Below the pieces are notes generated by a model. It was not told the origin of the DNA. It saw only the letters and a program-made list of their open reading frames with translations, and ran no database searches. From Bog-950 sp044228435 (GTDB lineage: Bacteria; Bacteroidota; Bacteroidia; Chitinophagales; LD1), in assembly GCA_044228435.1 (NCBI GenBank), contig JBGAUW010000005.1, positions 186,001 through 250,000 of the forward strand: DNA of 64,000 nucleotides, given 5' to 3'. Position numbers and translations under genes: made by a program. Positions 53,332-62,769 of the stretch are shown here, in pieces; the stretch's first letter is position 1, and the number at the start of each line of letters is the position of its first letter.

Positions 53332-54468
53332 ATGATACCTCTTTTTAAATCCACCTCCACAGGAAATGAATTAGCTTTTTTAAAGGCTGAAGCAGAAAAA
53401 ACAGAATCAGGTTTTTATTCACCAATTTTTACGGAAAAGTGTATTGAATATTTTAGCAGGCAATTCCCCGGCTGCAAATTGTTTCTTACCTCCTCATGCA
53501 CCCGCGCTTTAGAACTATCTATAAAACTGGCAAACCTTAAGCCCGGCGATGAAGTAATTTTACCATCCTTTACGTACGTTGCCTCAACTAATGCAATTGT
53601 GCAGTATGGTGGGGTGCCGGTATTTGTAGATATTTTACCAGGGCACCCCAACATAAACCCCGCGCTAATTGAGGCTGCAATTACCGACAAAACTGTTGCT
53701 ATTATGCCAGTGCATTATGCCGGGGTTGGTTGCGAAATGGATGAAATATTATTAATAGCGCAAAAGCACAACCTTTTGGTAATAGAAGATGCCGCACATG
53801 GCGTTGGTGCTTTTTATAAAAATAAAGCACTTGGTGGTATTGGTGATTTTGGCTGCATTAGTTTTGATAAAATGAAAAATCTTTCGTGCGGAGAAGGAGG
53901 ATTGCTTATTGTAACAAACCCCGCTTATTTTGAGCGCGCCGAAGTGCTTTTTGACAATGGAACCAACCGTGCGGCCTTTTTAAAAGGTGAGGTTCCTTTT
54001 TTTCAGTGGATAGATGAAGGATCGAATTATAAGCTTTCGCCGGTGTGTGCTGGGGTTTTATTAGCGCAGCTAAATGAAACAGACCATATTTTGAAAACCC
54101 GAGTTGATAATTGGCATTTTTATTATAAAAATCTTTTACCTCTTCAGCAAAAGGGGAAATTTGAACTGCCTGAAGTTAAGGAATACTGCAGCCATAATGC
54201 CCATATCTTTTATATAAAAACCGAAAGCCGGGCAACAAGCACTAAGCTTATTGCCTATTTAAAAAAGCTTGGCATTGAAGTTTCTTTTCATTTTACGCCT
54301 TTACATTCATCGCACTACGGAAAAGAGCATTCCCGATTTATTGGTGAAGATGTTTACACCAGCGCGGATAGTGGTCGCCTGCTGCGGCTTCCCATTTATC
54401 ATAAAATAACCGTTGCTGAAATGGAGCAGGTAGTAAATGGTTTAAAACATTTTTTTACAAATAACTAA
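53332..54468 (+). CDS. DegT/WecE-type sugar aminotransferase
   Basis: A 378-residue PLP aminotransferase of the kind that aminates keto-sugar nucleotides, such as dTDP-4-amino-4,6-dideoxygalactose transaminase (WecE/RffA). The PLP Lys is Lys182 (SFDKMKNLSCGEGG), with Asp153 in VIEDAAHGVGA and the N-terminal phosphate-binding SSCTRAL (54-60). The substrate sugar and position are inferred. It is the first gene of the AT-rich island. Confidence 0.9.
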   Translation: MIPLFKSTSTGNELAFLKAEAEKTESGFYSPIFTEKCIEYFSRQFPGCKLFLTSSCTRALELSIKLANLKPGDEVILPSFTYVASTNAIVQYGGVPVFVDILPGHPNINPALIEAAITDKTVAIMPVHYAGVGCEMDEILLIAQKHNLLVIEDAAHGVGAFYKNKALGGIGDFGCISFDKMKNLSCGEGGLLIVTNPAYFERAEVLFDNGTNRAAFLKGEVPFFQWIDEGSNYKLSPVCAGVLLAQLNETDHILKTRVDNWHFYYKNLLPLQQKGKFELPEVKEYCSHNAHIFYIKTESRATSTKLIAYLKKLGIEVSFHFTPLHSSHYGKEHSRFIGEDVYTSADSGRLLRLPIYHKITVAEMEQVVNGLKHFFTNN

Positions 54469-54508
54469 TACAGCCCAAGCCCCGTAAAATTTCAGGTTTA
54501 CGTCAATC

Positions 54509-56134
54509 TCATTTTTCAACCAAATAATTACCCATAACAAGAGCATCTAACCCCGAAGAGAAAAATGTAGCGAGCGCATGGCGGGGTTTAGACACAATGG
54601 GTTCGTGTGAGAGATTAAAGCTGGTGTTTAGAACCACACCATATCCGGTTTTTTTCTTTACGTTTCCTATTAAATGGCTAAAAAGACTGTTCTGCCGCTC
54701 ATTGATAGTTTGAATGCGCGCGGTTCCGTCAACCTGAGTTACTGCCGGAAGTTCCTTTATCATCTTCTCCACTACATTGTAGGTAGTAGTCATATACGGT
54801 GCCGGAAGAAGTTTGCCTTCAAAATATGTTGGAGCATCTTCCTCTAACACACTGGGGCAAAAAGGGCGGAATTCTTCACGAAGTTTTATTTTTTCATTTA
54901 AAAGCGTCTTCATTTCAGGCACAGTAGGGTTAGCGAGAATGCTCCTGTTTCCAAGCGCCCTTGGGCCGAATTCCATTCGGCCCTGAAACCAACCCACTAT
55001 TCTATTTTTTGCAATCAATTCAGCTGCATGCTCAGCCGGATCATTCAAATGCGAGTATTTTAAACCACATTGACTCAACACTGCTTTTATCTCGTCGTTT
55101 GTAAAAAAATTGCCCAGATAAGTATGATTCGTTTTTTGCGGCGTAATACCCATTTCAACACAAGCCATCCAGGCAGCGCCCAGTGAAATACCGGCATCGC
55201 TTGAGGCCGGTTGAACAAACAAATCCTGAACAAAATCTTCGTTCATAATTCGCTGATTCATCAAACAATTTAAGGCTACACCGCCCGCCAAACAAATCCT
55301 TCTTTTGCCGGTTAATGAGACAAAATGCTTCAGCATTTTTAAAACAACATCCTCCAGGTGCCTTTGCGCCGAAGCCGCCACATCTTTATAATTTCGGGTT
55401 ATGCTTTGACCCGGAAGCCTTCTGCCCTCACCCATTTTTTCGAGCACCTTAGCATTAAAATTCATTTCATCTTTGTGCAATGGAGCAGCACCGGGCGGAA
55501 CTGACAAAACAAAATCTTTGTTTGTTTTTAAATGTCCATCCTTAAATTCGATTAGCCACGAAAAATCAAACTTATTCCGGTCGCCATAGCTGGAAAGCCC
55601 CATAAGCTTAAACTCATCGCTGTCTTTTATAAACCCGCAGTATTGGGTAATAAGAGAATAGTAAAACCCTAAACTGTTATAACGATCAAAACGTTGGTAG
55701 GATTTAATCCGGCCTTTTTCACCAACACTTATTTGTGTAGAAACTCCATCGCCGGAATTATCCATAGTAAGAATAAGGGCGTCATCAAAACCTGAAGCAT
55801 AAAAGGCACTTGCTGCATGGCAATCATGATGATGATATCGCTTTATAGTTGGCACATAACCAAAATGGAACTTAAAGTAATCTGCTACACGTGCTTCTAT
55901 CTCTTTTTCCCATGTTGAACCATGAAATGCCACGACACTTACATCATGAATGTTTATTTTTCCAATCTTTAAAACTTCCTGCACGGCAAGAAAAGGTAGC
56001 CGGCCGGCCGAAAATTTTATACGACTCAATCGCTCTTCTTCAACTGCAGCAACCACCTCCCCATTTAGCATGAGCACCGCACTAACATCCTGAGCACCCA
56101 TCCGAAAAGAGCCATTTATTCCAAGTATATACAT
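54509..56134 (-). CDS. NodU/TobZ-type carbamoyltransferase
   Basis: A 541-residue carbamoyltransferase that would attach a carbamoyl group to a hydroxyl, as in NodU, TobZ or CmcH. Features are MYILGINGSF at the start, the metal-binding YHHHDCHAASAFYASG (100-115) of the Kae1-like domain, and the YrdC-like C-terminal domain GRMEFGPRALGNRSILANPT. The acceptor is unknown. It is convergent with the aminotransferase gene and divergent from the GT2 gene. Confidence 0.92.
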   Translation of the reverse strand: MYILGINGSFRMGAQDVSAVLMLNGEVVAAVEEERLSRIKFSAGRLPFLAVQEVLKIGKINIHDVSVVAFHGSTWEKEIEARVADYFKFHFGYVPTIKRYHHHDCHAASAFYASGFDDALILTMDNSGDGVSTQISVGEKGRIKSYQRFDRYNSLGFYYSLITQYCGFIKDSDEFKLMGLSSYGDRNKFDFSWLIEFKDGHLKTNKDFVLSVPPGAAPLHKDEMNFNAKVLEKMGEGRRLPGQSITRNYKDVAASAQRHLEDVVLKMLKHFVSLTGKRRICLAGGVALNCLMNQRIMNEDFVQDLFVQPASSDAGISLGAAWMACVEMGITPQKTNHTYLGNFFTNDEIKAVLSQCGLKYSHLNDPAEHAAELIAKNRIVGWFQGRMEFGPRALGNRSILANPTVPEMKTLLNEKIKLREEFRPFCPSVLEEDAPTYFEGKLLPAPYMTTTYNVVEKMIKELPAVTQVDGTARIQTINERQNSLFSHLIGNVKKKTGYGVVLNTSFNLSHEPIVSKPRHALATFFSSGLDALVMGNYLVEK

Positions 56135-56325
56135 AAATCTATTTTACCGCCTCTTCAGTAACCAATAAAGCCAAACTTTAAATCAAAAAAAACCTTTTAT
56201 TCAGTATACGCAAATAAGCTTAATCATTTGAATAAATATAGTTTTTTGCTCTGTGCAATTAATTTTTTTCTTATTTTCAATAAGCACAATGCCTGCGTTT
56301 GTAGTAATTAATTTAAAGAAATTTC

Positions 56326-57258
56326 ATGTTGCTTAATGAAGATGTGAACTTGAAATTAGTTTCTATCGTTATCCCCTGTTATCAAAATGCTGAGAATATT
56401 TTGGACCTTCAACAAGCGCTTCTTACTCTCGAAGATGAGCTTTGGAATAAGTGTAAACTTGAAATTATTCTCGTCGACGACGGTTCAACTGATGGAGGAA
56501 TTTATAAGTTAATTGAATTAAAAAATTCCCTCAAATCAAAAGTAAAAGTAGTTCAACTTTCAGGCAATTTTGGCTCCTATAATGCATTGTTAGCAGGGCT
56601 GAATGTTGGTAGTGGGGATTGTTTTATACAGTTGCATGCTGACTTGCAGGACCCACCTGAATACATTCCCTCAATGATTGACCATTGGCTGGGTGGTTTT
56701 AAGTTTGTGATAGGGCAGCGCGTAGGCCGGGAAGATAACTGGCTAAGCAACGTGTTTTCAAATATTTACCATTGGTTAATTCAAAAACTTGCCTTACCAG
56801 ATATACCCCGCGGAGGTTATGATTTAATACTCTTCGACAAGCAATTGAAAGATCAAATAGTGAGGTTAAATGAACGTAATGTTAATATGGTCTATCTTAT
56901 TTCCTGGCTTAAGTTTCCGTATGTTACAATTCCCCTTATAAGAAAAAAACGGCTTAAGGGGGTTTCGCAATGGCGCTTTACTGCTAAAATAAAGCTATTT
57001 ATAGATTCGTTTGTAGCATTTTCATATTTTCCCATCCGCTTAGTTACCGGCTTTGCACTTATTTTCTTTATGGCCTGGCTTGCCATTTCCATTTTAGGTG
57101 CATTCAAAATTTTCAGCCTTGGGTTTATCCATTGGATACTATTTACGGGAATTACTTTTTTGTTATTCAGTGTTGCCATTATTGCTGAATATCTTTGGCG
57201 CACGTTGGAAGCGGCACGTAAGCGCCCCCCCTTTATAATAAACAATATTATAGAGTGA
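56326..57258 (+). CDS. Membrane-anchored GT2 glycosyltransferase (DPM1/GtrB-like)
   Basis: A 310-residue family-2 glycosyltransferase. The nucleotide-binding VDDGSTDGG is at residues 50-58 and the DxD-like DLQDPPEY at 106-113, matching polyprenyl-phosphate sugar transferases (DPM1, ArnC, GtrB). Two C-terminal transmembrane helices (about 231-258 and 264-290) anchor it. It probably moves a sugar to a lipid carrier or lipid-like acceptor. It opens the plus-strand oxygenase block, about 200 bases before the first PhyH gene. Confidence 0.92.
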   Translation: MLLNEDVNLKLVSIVIPCYQNAENILDLQQALLTLEDELWNKCKLEIILVDDGSTDGGIYKLIELKNSLKSKVKVVQLSGNFGSYNALLAGLNVGSGDCFIQLHADLQDPPEYIPSMIDHWLGGFKFVIGQRVGREDNWLSNVFSNIYHWLIQKLALPDIPRGGYDLILFDKQLKDQIVRLNERNVNMVYLISWLKFPYVTIPLIRKKRLKGVSQWRFTAKIKLFIDSFVAFSYFPIRLVTGFALIFFMAWLAISILGAFKIFSLGFIHWILFTGITFLLFSVAIIAEYLWRTLEAARKRPPFIINNIIE

Positions 57259-57461
57259 CATTTTGCCGAACGCTGCCTTGTATACAAATAAGTAGGTTGT
57301 TGTTTATAGCATTGCGGTATTTTATATAAGAGAAGTGATTTATTCTATGATTAGTATTATTATTTCGCTTATTCAGCTTTTACTTAATTTTGTTTTATAC
57401 CCTTGATTTTAGAGAATATATATCCTTTAACTTCACACATTTAGTTATAACATTTAATACT

Positions 57462-58307
57462 ATGGAGCGAAAAATTTTTTATTCCGATGAGCTACAGTCT
57501 GAATTTGAAAAGACCGGATACGTTATAGTTGATTTGCTATCGCCTACGCAAGCTAAAGAGCTGCTGGAAATTTACGACAAATTGGAAGGAGCTAAAGGTA
57601 CAGCCAATACCAACAAGAATACCTACGAACTTAGTTTTTTCGAAAAAGATGTTGAGGCGAAGAAGAAAAAATTCAATGGGGTTTATGATTTTATGAAACC
57701 CTATGTGGATGCCCTTTTAGTTAAGTATCAACCCGTAATGATTAATTTGTTTAACAAACAACAGGGCGCAGGCGAAGTGCCTATACACCAGAACTGGACA
57801 TTTGTTGATGAACAAGTGTTTACTTCAGTTTCTTTATGGCTTCCCATGCAGGATGTAAGCCGTAAGAATGGAACAGTGGAATTAGTTCCGGGTTCAAATA
57901 AAACAATTTGCGATTATCGTGGTCCTTCCATTCCCTGGGTGTTTGATGAATTAAATGATTTAATGAAAGAAAAGTATATGGTACCGTTGGAGCTTCGATT
58001 CGGACAAGCCGCTATACTTGATGACAGTATTATTCACTATTCTGGCATTAATAATGTGGAGCAGGAGCGAAAAGCGATACAACTTATATTAAAACCTGAA
58101 GAGGCAACAACCATTCACTGCTTTAAAAAAGACAAACTAAGCGATGAAATTCAAATAATTGATGTGGCTGATGATTACTTTTTTGATTTTGATATGTGGC
58201 AACCGCCACAGGGCGGATCGAACCTAAGGAGTTTTAATTTTCCCATAGTTAAGATTACAGAAGCACAACTACTTGAAAAAACCCGGCAAAACCTTAAGTT
58301 GACATGA
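57462..58307 (+). CDS. PhyH family oxygenase, paralogue 1 (HxN variant)
   Basis: A 281-residue PhyH (phytanoyl-CoA dioxygenase) family protein from ATG 57462; an in-frame start at 57390 would add 24 residues with no family match. The iron facial triad is His109, Asn111 instead of Asp, and His192, and the 2-oxoglutarate Arg is Arg203. The Asp-to-Asn change is in the sequence (AAC codon at 57791-57793). It could be inactive or have altered chemistry. It overlaps the next gene by four bases. Confidence 0.9.
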   Translation: MERKIFYSDELQSEFEKTGYVIVDLLSPTQAKELLEIYDKLEGAKGTANTNKNTYELSFFEKDVEAKKKKFNGVYDFMKPYVDALLVKYQPVMINLFNKQQGAGEVPIHQNWTFVDEQVFTSVSLWLPMQDVSRKNGTVELVPGSNKTICDYRGPSIPWVFDELNDLMKEKYMVPLELRFGQAAILDDSIIHYSGINNVEQERKAIQLILKPEEATTIHCFKKDKLSDEIQIIDVADDYFFDFDMWQPPQGGSNLRSFNFPIVKITEAQLLEKTRQNLKLT

Positions 58308-59131
58308 TTACTTCCGGCGTTTTTAAGGATGAACGTATACAACAGGAAATAAAATTAAAAGGTTATGCCGTTGTTCGCCTTGTTGAGGATGGTGTGGTAC
58401 AGGAGTTAATGGATTTCTATTCCACACTTGACAATACTGCTAAAAAGGGCACGCATGTAACTATGTTCAATCCTTCGTATGAGTATAGAAAAAAAGTAGA
58501 CAATAAAATTAAAGAACTATGTGCCGCCACAGCCGAAGGGCTTATGAACGGATACCGGGTACTGTATACTAATTTTATGGTAAAAGAGCCGGGAATGGAA
58601 GGTAATTTTCCGTTGCACCAGGACTGGACCTATGTTGACGAAAATCAATTTTCGTCCTACGCGTTTTGGATTCCGTTATCTGACGTAAATGATACTAATG
58701 GAGCTTTGCATGTTGTAAACGGAAGCCATCGCTTTATTACTGCTTTGCGCGGACCATACATTCACGAGCCTTTTAGTGGAATCGGCGAAACCATCAAAGA
58801 AAAACATTCAACCCCGGTTAATTTACGGGCGGGAGAAGCCTTAATATGGGATCACCGGCTCATTCATTTTTCAAAACCAAACAATACAAATGTTTCCCGT
58901 ATAGCGTTTACTTTAATAATGGTGCCTAAGGCTGCGCCAATTATTCATTGTTTTGGTGTGGATCGGTCGGAAACGGGTCAAATTGAGGTATATAATGTGG
59001 ATACAGATTTTTTTATGCACTACACAATAAGTAAAAGACCTACCGGTGTTACTCTTGTTAAGCAAGTTGAACAACCACGGAAGGATTTTGACTTAGAAGA
59101 ATTTAGTAAGGTTTATACAAACCAAGCCTGA
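58304..59131 (+). CDS. PhyH family Fe(II)/2-oxoglutarate oxygenase, paralogue 2
   Basis: A 275-residue oxygenase with a complete facial triad His105-Gln-Asp107 and His188, and Arg199 for 2-oxoglutarate. The substrate-binding segment NGSHRFITALRGPY is typical of this group. It should hydroxylate or otherwise oxidise an unactivated carbon. Its start overlaps paralogue 1 by four bases and its stop overlaps the next gene by one. Confidence 0.92.
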   Translation: MITSGVFKDERIQQEIKLKGYAVVRLVEDGVVQELMDFYSTLDNTAKKGTHVTMFNPSYEYRKKVDNKIKELCAATAEGLMNGYRVLYTNFMVKEPGMEGNFPLHQDWTYVDENQFSSYAFWIPLSDVNDTNGALHVVNGSHRFITALRGPYIHEPFSGIGETIKEKHSTPVNLRAGEALIWDHRLIHFSKPNNTNVSRIAFTLIMVPKAAPIIHCFGVDRSETGQIEVYNVDTDFFMHYTISKRPTGVTLVKQVEQPRKDFDLEEFSKVYTNQA

Positions 59132-60132
59132 TGCAACTTCAAAAAGATAAATTGGCAGAAGCGATAGGAAAGGGAGTTGCCTTTCTAAAGCAAAAAATAA
59201 TTTCGGGTAATTATGGCCTTGCCTGTTTCGGTATAAACGGACAAGAGAAATTCTCTAACAATAAAGGTCACCTTTTTTCCATATTCCATTTGGTAGATGC
59301 TTTGGAGGGAGAACTAAATGAAATTGAAAGAACTATATTTTTAATCCGGCTTCTTTCTGAAGAGGTTAGCGGGCAATGGGGATACTCTCCACGGGGTTAT
59401 TACAAGGAGCAAAATCAAAATCCGTTTTTTGTCGACTCTGATGATACGGCTTTTGCCCTGCGCATTTTTAGAGCACTTAATGTTTATCGCGCCAATGATG
59501 AATTGCTGAAGTATCTCACATCCTATACACAGAATGGTGAGCAGCAACCCGCTTTTTCTACCTTCATTTTTGACGTGCCTGAGCGAAATTTAGTTTTCGA
59601 TGCTTCTTTTGAAAACAACTTTCATATTCATCCCGAGGTAAATGCTAATATCTATCATACACTACTCGATACGCCTTTAGATAAATGGATAAACTTCGAA
59701 CTCATTAAACTTGCTCAAAAAGAGGATGGCTGTTGGCATTCGTTTTTTTACCCTAACACTTATTATTCTACCTGGCAGTTTATGAGTTTGCTGCATAAAA
59801 CCGGGCAAAAAAACGATTGTTTCAACCGTGGCATTGCATTTGGACTAAACACACAAAAAGAAACCGGCGCCTGGGGATTTAATGATGATCCATATTTATC
59901 CGCCCTTGCGCTAAAAACAATTTGCCTGGCAGATGATACACTACCTGCAGTAAGTAAGGCTACAGACTTTCTGTTGTCTACCCAAAATCCGGATGGCTCA
60001 TGGATTACGCATCAAAAAATTTGGGTTTTTACCGATAACGAAGGTGATATTTGGCAATCTTTCGACAATCAAATGGTTATAAGCACAGCATTATGTGTAG
60101 ACGCATTGAAAGCTGTTTTAAAAAAATGCTAA
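59131..60132 (+). CDS. Terpene cyclase-like alpha-barrel protein (DSDDTA)
   Basis: A 333-residue protein built of prenyltransferase/squalene-cyclase-type repeats: GQWGY (81-85), QKEDGCWH (about 196), QKETGAWGF (about 242) and QNPDGSW (about 285). Residues 102-107 read DSDDTA, the DxDD motif that gives class II terpene cyclases their acid catalysis. It is shorter than the 450-650 residues I expect for a full class II cyclase, so it may be a one-domain cyclase, a non-catalytic relative or a protein with another use. It lies inside the oxygenase operon. Confidence 0.75.
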   Translation: MQLQKDKLAEAIGKGVAFLKQKIISGNYGLACFGINGQEKFSNNKGHLFSIFHLVDALEGELNEIERTIFLIRLLSEEVSGQWGYSPRGYYKEQNQNPFFVDSDDTAFALRIFRALNVYRANDELLKYLTSYTQNGEQQPAFSTFIFDVPERNLVFDASFENNFHIHPEVNANIYHTLLDTPLDKWINFELIKLAQKEDGCWHSFFYPNTYYSTWQFMSLLHKTGQKNDCFNRGIAFGLNTQKETGAWGFNDDPYLSALALKTICLADDTLPAVSKATDFLLSTQNPDGSWITHQKIWVFTDNEGDIWQSFDNQMVISTALCVDALKAVLKKC

Positions 60133-60141
60133 TAAATTAAT

Positions 60142-60975
60142 ATGCACTTGCTAAGCTTTGTCGACCCCGAAAATCAAACAGTATTTGATAGAGATGGGTT
60201 TGTCATTATTCCTTTATTAAACCAAGAAGAGGTAGAGGAGTTAAGTTTAATTTATGAGACTACCGGAAAGAATACGGAGAATAGAAATTTCCATTCTACC
60301 ATGTTCATCAACGATTCGGAATACAGAAAAAATACAGATGCGGCTATCCGCTCTGTTATTTATCCAAAGGTTACATTGTTGCTAAAAAATTTCCGGCTTT
60401 TGTTTTCAAACTTCATTGTTAAAGAAAACTCTGTTGATACGCGGGTAGACATTCATCAGGACTGGAATTTTACAACTCCCGATTTTTTATCTATAAATAT
60501 TTGGATTCCGCTTACCGACATTAATACCCACACAGGCTTATTTCATATCTTAAAAGGAAGCCATCACTCTTTTCGCAATATTCGCTATACGCCGCACCCA
60601 AATAACGCCTATGCAACTTTGGAAAACTTTATCCGAACTAATTCTACCGCTTGTGCATTAAAGGCCGGGTATGCTATTGTTTATCATGGGGCTGCAGTAC
60701 ACTTTTCCGATGCAAATATTTCTGCTAAAAAGCGATTGGCAATTGGCGCCGTTTTTATTCAGGAAGGCGCCCCGGCTGTGCACTACTACAAAAGAGACAG
60801 CAACAATAAAGTTTTAGAGTTATATGCTACTAATGAATCATTTTATAACCACTTTAATTTTGAAACCGAGCCCACCGGGGTAAGCAAAATAGGCGAAATA
60901 AGTTCCTATAATGATTTACCTTCGGAAGAGGATTTGATAGCCGGAGACGATTATGCGAAAGATATTTGTAAATAA
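60142..60975 (+). CDS. PhyH family Fe(II)/2-oxoglutarate oxygenase, paralogue 3
   Basis: A 277-residue paralogue with His105-Gln-Asp107, His187 and Arg198. It follows the cyclase-like gene by nine bases and overlaps paralogue 4 by 23 bases. The segment after the metal Asp (WNFTTPDFLSI) differs from the VDE form in the other copies, which may change substrate positioning. Confidence 0.91.
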   Translation: MHLLSFVDPENQTVFDRDGFVIIPLLNQEEVEELSLIYETTGKNTENRNFHSTMFINDSEYRKNTDAAIRSVIYPKVTLLLKNFRLLFSNFIVKENSVDTRVDIHQDWNFTTPDFLSINIWIPLTDINTHTGLFHILKGSHHSFRNIRYTPHPNNAYATLENFIRTNSTACALKAGYAIVYHGAAVHFSDANISAKKRLAIGAVFIQEGAPAVHYYKRDSNNKVLELYATNESFYNHFNFETEPTGVSKIGEISSYNDLPSEEDLIAGDDYAKDICK

Positions 60976-61783
60976 TGAACTGGAATCGGCTATCACAGAT
61001 AATGGTTTTGTGATAGTGAAGAATTTAATTCCTGAACAGGTTTGCGAGGGACTTAATACATTTTTTAACCGCCACAACTCACCCGACACCCCTCCCTTTA
61101 ATATTACTAATTGGACAAACGACATTGAAAACCGTAAAGAGGTTTATACAAAAGTAGTGGCAGAGCTATTACCGTTTGCAAATGCATATCTGTTAAATTA
61201 CAAACCTGTAATGGCGGTGTATGCCGCTAAAAAACCAGGTTTGAATAGCGATATGAAACTGCACCAGGACTGGAGCCTTGTAGATGAAACCAGGTTTCGT
61301 TCGGTAAGTATGTGGGTAGCGCTGTGCGATATGGACCAAAACAATGGTAACCTGCAAGTAGCCCGTAAAAGTCACCTTTACGCCGGTTTTCCGAGGGGTA
61401 TGCATATGCCGGTGCCATTCGAAAACATTAAAGAAGAATTACAGCAACAATATCTGACTGATCTGCCATTAAGCACAGGCGATGCCGTTATTTTTGATCA
61501 TCGGCTTGTCCATTGCTCACCACAAAACACAACTGATAAACTGAGATTAGCCGCTGTTTTGGCTTTAATTCCAACCGAAGCAGAATTAATACATTATTAT
61601 CAATACTTGGAAGACGAGGGTGCAATAGAGGTTTTGAAAATGAAAGAAGAGGCATTTCACTTATTGGATTTTTTTGACGTGAGCAATAAACCTGGCGAGT
61701 CAAACCCGAAAGAAAAAATTCCCTTTTCGTTTAAACAATTATCCATTCAGGATCTGATGAAAATCAGCAATGAGTTACTATAA
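60953..61783 (+). CDS. PhyH family Fe(II)/2-oxoglutarate oxygenase, paralogue 4
   Basis: A 276-residue paralogue with His104-Gln-Asp106, His187 and Arg198. ATG 60953 is chosen because the family's N-terminal ELESAITDNGFVIVKNL begins just after it. It reads out of the end of paralogue 3. The PRGMHMPVPFENIKEEL segment near 148-164 is unlike the others and could define its substrate pocket. Confidence 0.91.
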   Translation: MRKIFVNNELESAITDNGFVIVKNLIPEQVCEGLNTFFNRHNSPDTPPFNITNWTNDIENRKEVYTKVVAELLPFANAYLLNYKPVMAVYAAKKPGLNSDMKLHQDWSLVDETRFRSVSMWVALCDMDQNNGNLQVARKSHLYAGFPRGMHMPVPFENIKEELQQQYLTDLPLSTGDAVIFDHRLVHCSPQNTTDKLRLAAVLALIPTEAELIHYYQYLEDEGAIEVLKMKEEAFHLLDFFDVSNKPGESNPKEKIPFSFKQLSIQDLMKISNELL

Positions 61784-61802
61784 AACCTGTAAGTTGCAGG
61801 TT
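61784..61802 (+). terminator. Weak hairpin between paralogues 4 and 5
   Basis: AACCTG (61784-61789) and CAGGTT (61797-61802) form a six-base stem with a seven-base loop and no T-tract. The 123-base gap here is the largest inside the oxygenase block, so this may be a weak internal attenuator. Confidence 0.25.
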
Positions 61803-61906
61803 CAAAGCCTATTTCTTTACGGTTCTGAAATGTGTAGTAAAAACTGATACTAACCATTGACTATTGAGGATAAGGCGGTTATCTTTGATTCAATAAATAG
61901 CATTTT

Positions 61907-62749
61907 GTGAATACTCTTTTTAAATCCGATACCCTTGCTAATGAATTTGCTACAAATGGCTATGTAGTATTAGATTTCCTTTCTACAAATGAGGTACAAG
62001 AAATTTCGGCGTTGTTTCAAAAGTATAAACCGAGGGTAGGAAACTACCACATATACTCCAACCTTGAGGATAACGACTTAGACACTAATATCGCTATTGA
62101 AAATAAAATCAAAGAAACCTTTCAGAAATCCATAGACAAATATTTTCAAAACTACACAATATACGGTGGTTCGTATTTAGTGAAGGGGTTAGGAGAAAAC
62201 AGCGCCACAACTCTTCACCAGGATTGGAATATAGTAGATGAAAGCAAAGATATATCCTTTACTATTTGGGTGCCCATGATAGACGTTGATGAAAATAACG
62301 GATGCCTGCAAGTAATACCGGGCAGTCACAGGTGGTTTTCTACCATTCGCTCATCTAATATTCCCTCTCTTTATTTGAATTTCGATTCGGCAATTGAAAG
62401 CAATCTGGTAAGCTTACCTGTTAAGGCGGGTACGGCTGTTGTTTTTGCCTTCAATCTTTTTCATGGATCAAAGCAAAATAAAACCAGCGACCTCCGGAGA
62501 GCTGTGCACCTTGCATTAGTTAACCAACATGCAGAAATTATTCATTACGTAAAAGACAAAAATACAGGTGAAATTTTGAAAGTAGTTTGCGACAAAGAAT
62601 TCTTATATAAAGAAATATTCAACATATCGAAAGGAAACATGCCCGAAAGATTAAATGTCTTAGAAACTATTTCCTACAAGGAAAGTTTTACCATTACTGA
62701 AGAGGTTTTTTTTCAAAAATTGAATGCAGGGTTTGCCACCCCGGAGTAA
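61907..62749 (+). CDS. PhyH family Fe(II)/2-oxoglutarate oxygenase, paralogue 5
   Basis: A 280-residue paralogue, GTG start, with His104-Gln-Asp106, His186 and Arg197/198. It also has the conserved PGSHRWFSTIRSSNIPS. There is a 123-base gap before it, so a second promoter is possible. The GTG is used because the family N-terminus (LANEFATNGYVVLDFL) follows within nine residues. Confidence 0.9.
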   Translation: MNTLFKSDTLANEFATNGYVVLDFLSTNEVQEISALFQKYKPRVGNYHIYSNLEDNDLDTNIAIENKIKETFQKSIDKYFQNYTIYGGSYLVKGLGENSATTLHQDWNIVDESKDISFTIWVPMIDVDENNGCLQVIPGSHRWFSTIRSSNIPSLYLNFDSAIESNLVSLPVKAGTAVVFAFNLFHGSKQNKTSDLRRAVHLALVNQHAEIIHYVKDKNTGEILKVVCDKEFLYKEIFNISKGNMPERLNVLETISYKESFTITEEVFFQKLNAGFATPE

Positions 62750-62769
62750 TTATTGTAAACTGTGAAAGC

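Noticed and set aside
57390..57461. Upstream start for the first PhyH gene
   Set aside because: The added 24 residues are not similar to the other paralogues, all of which start a few residues before the (E/D)xxGY-type segment.
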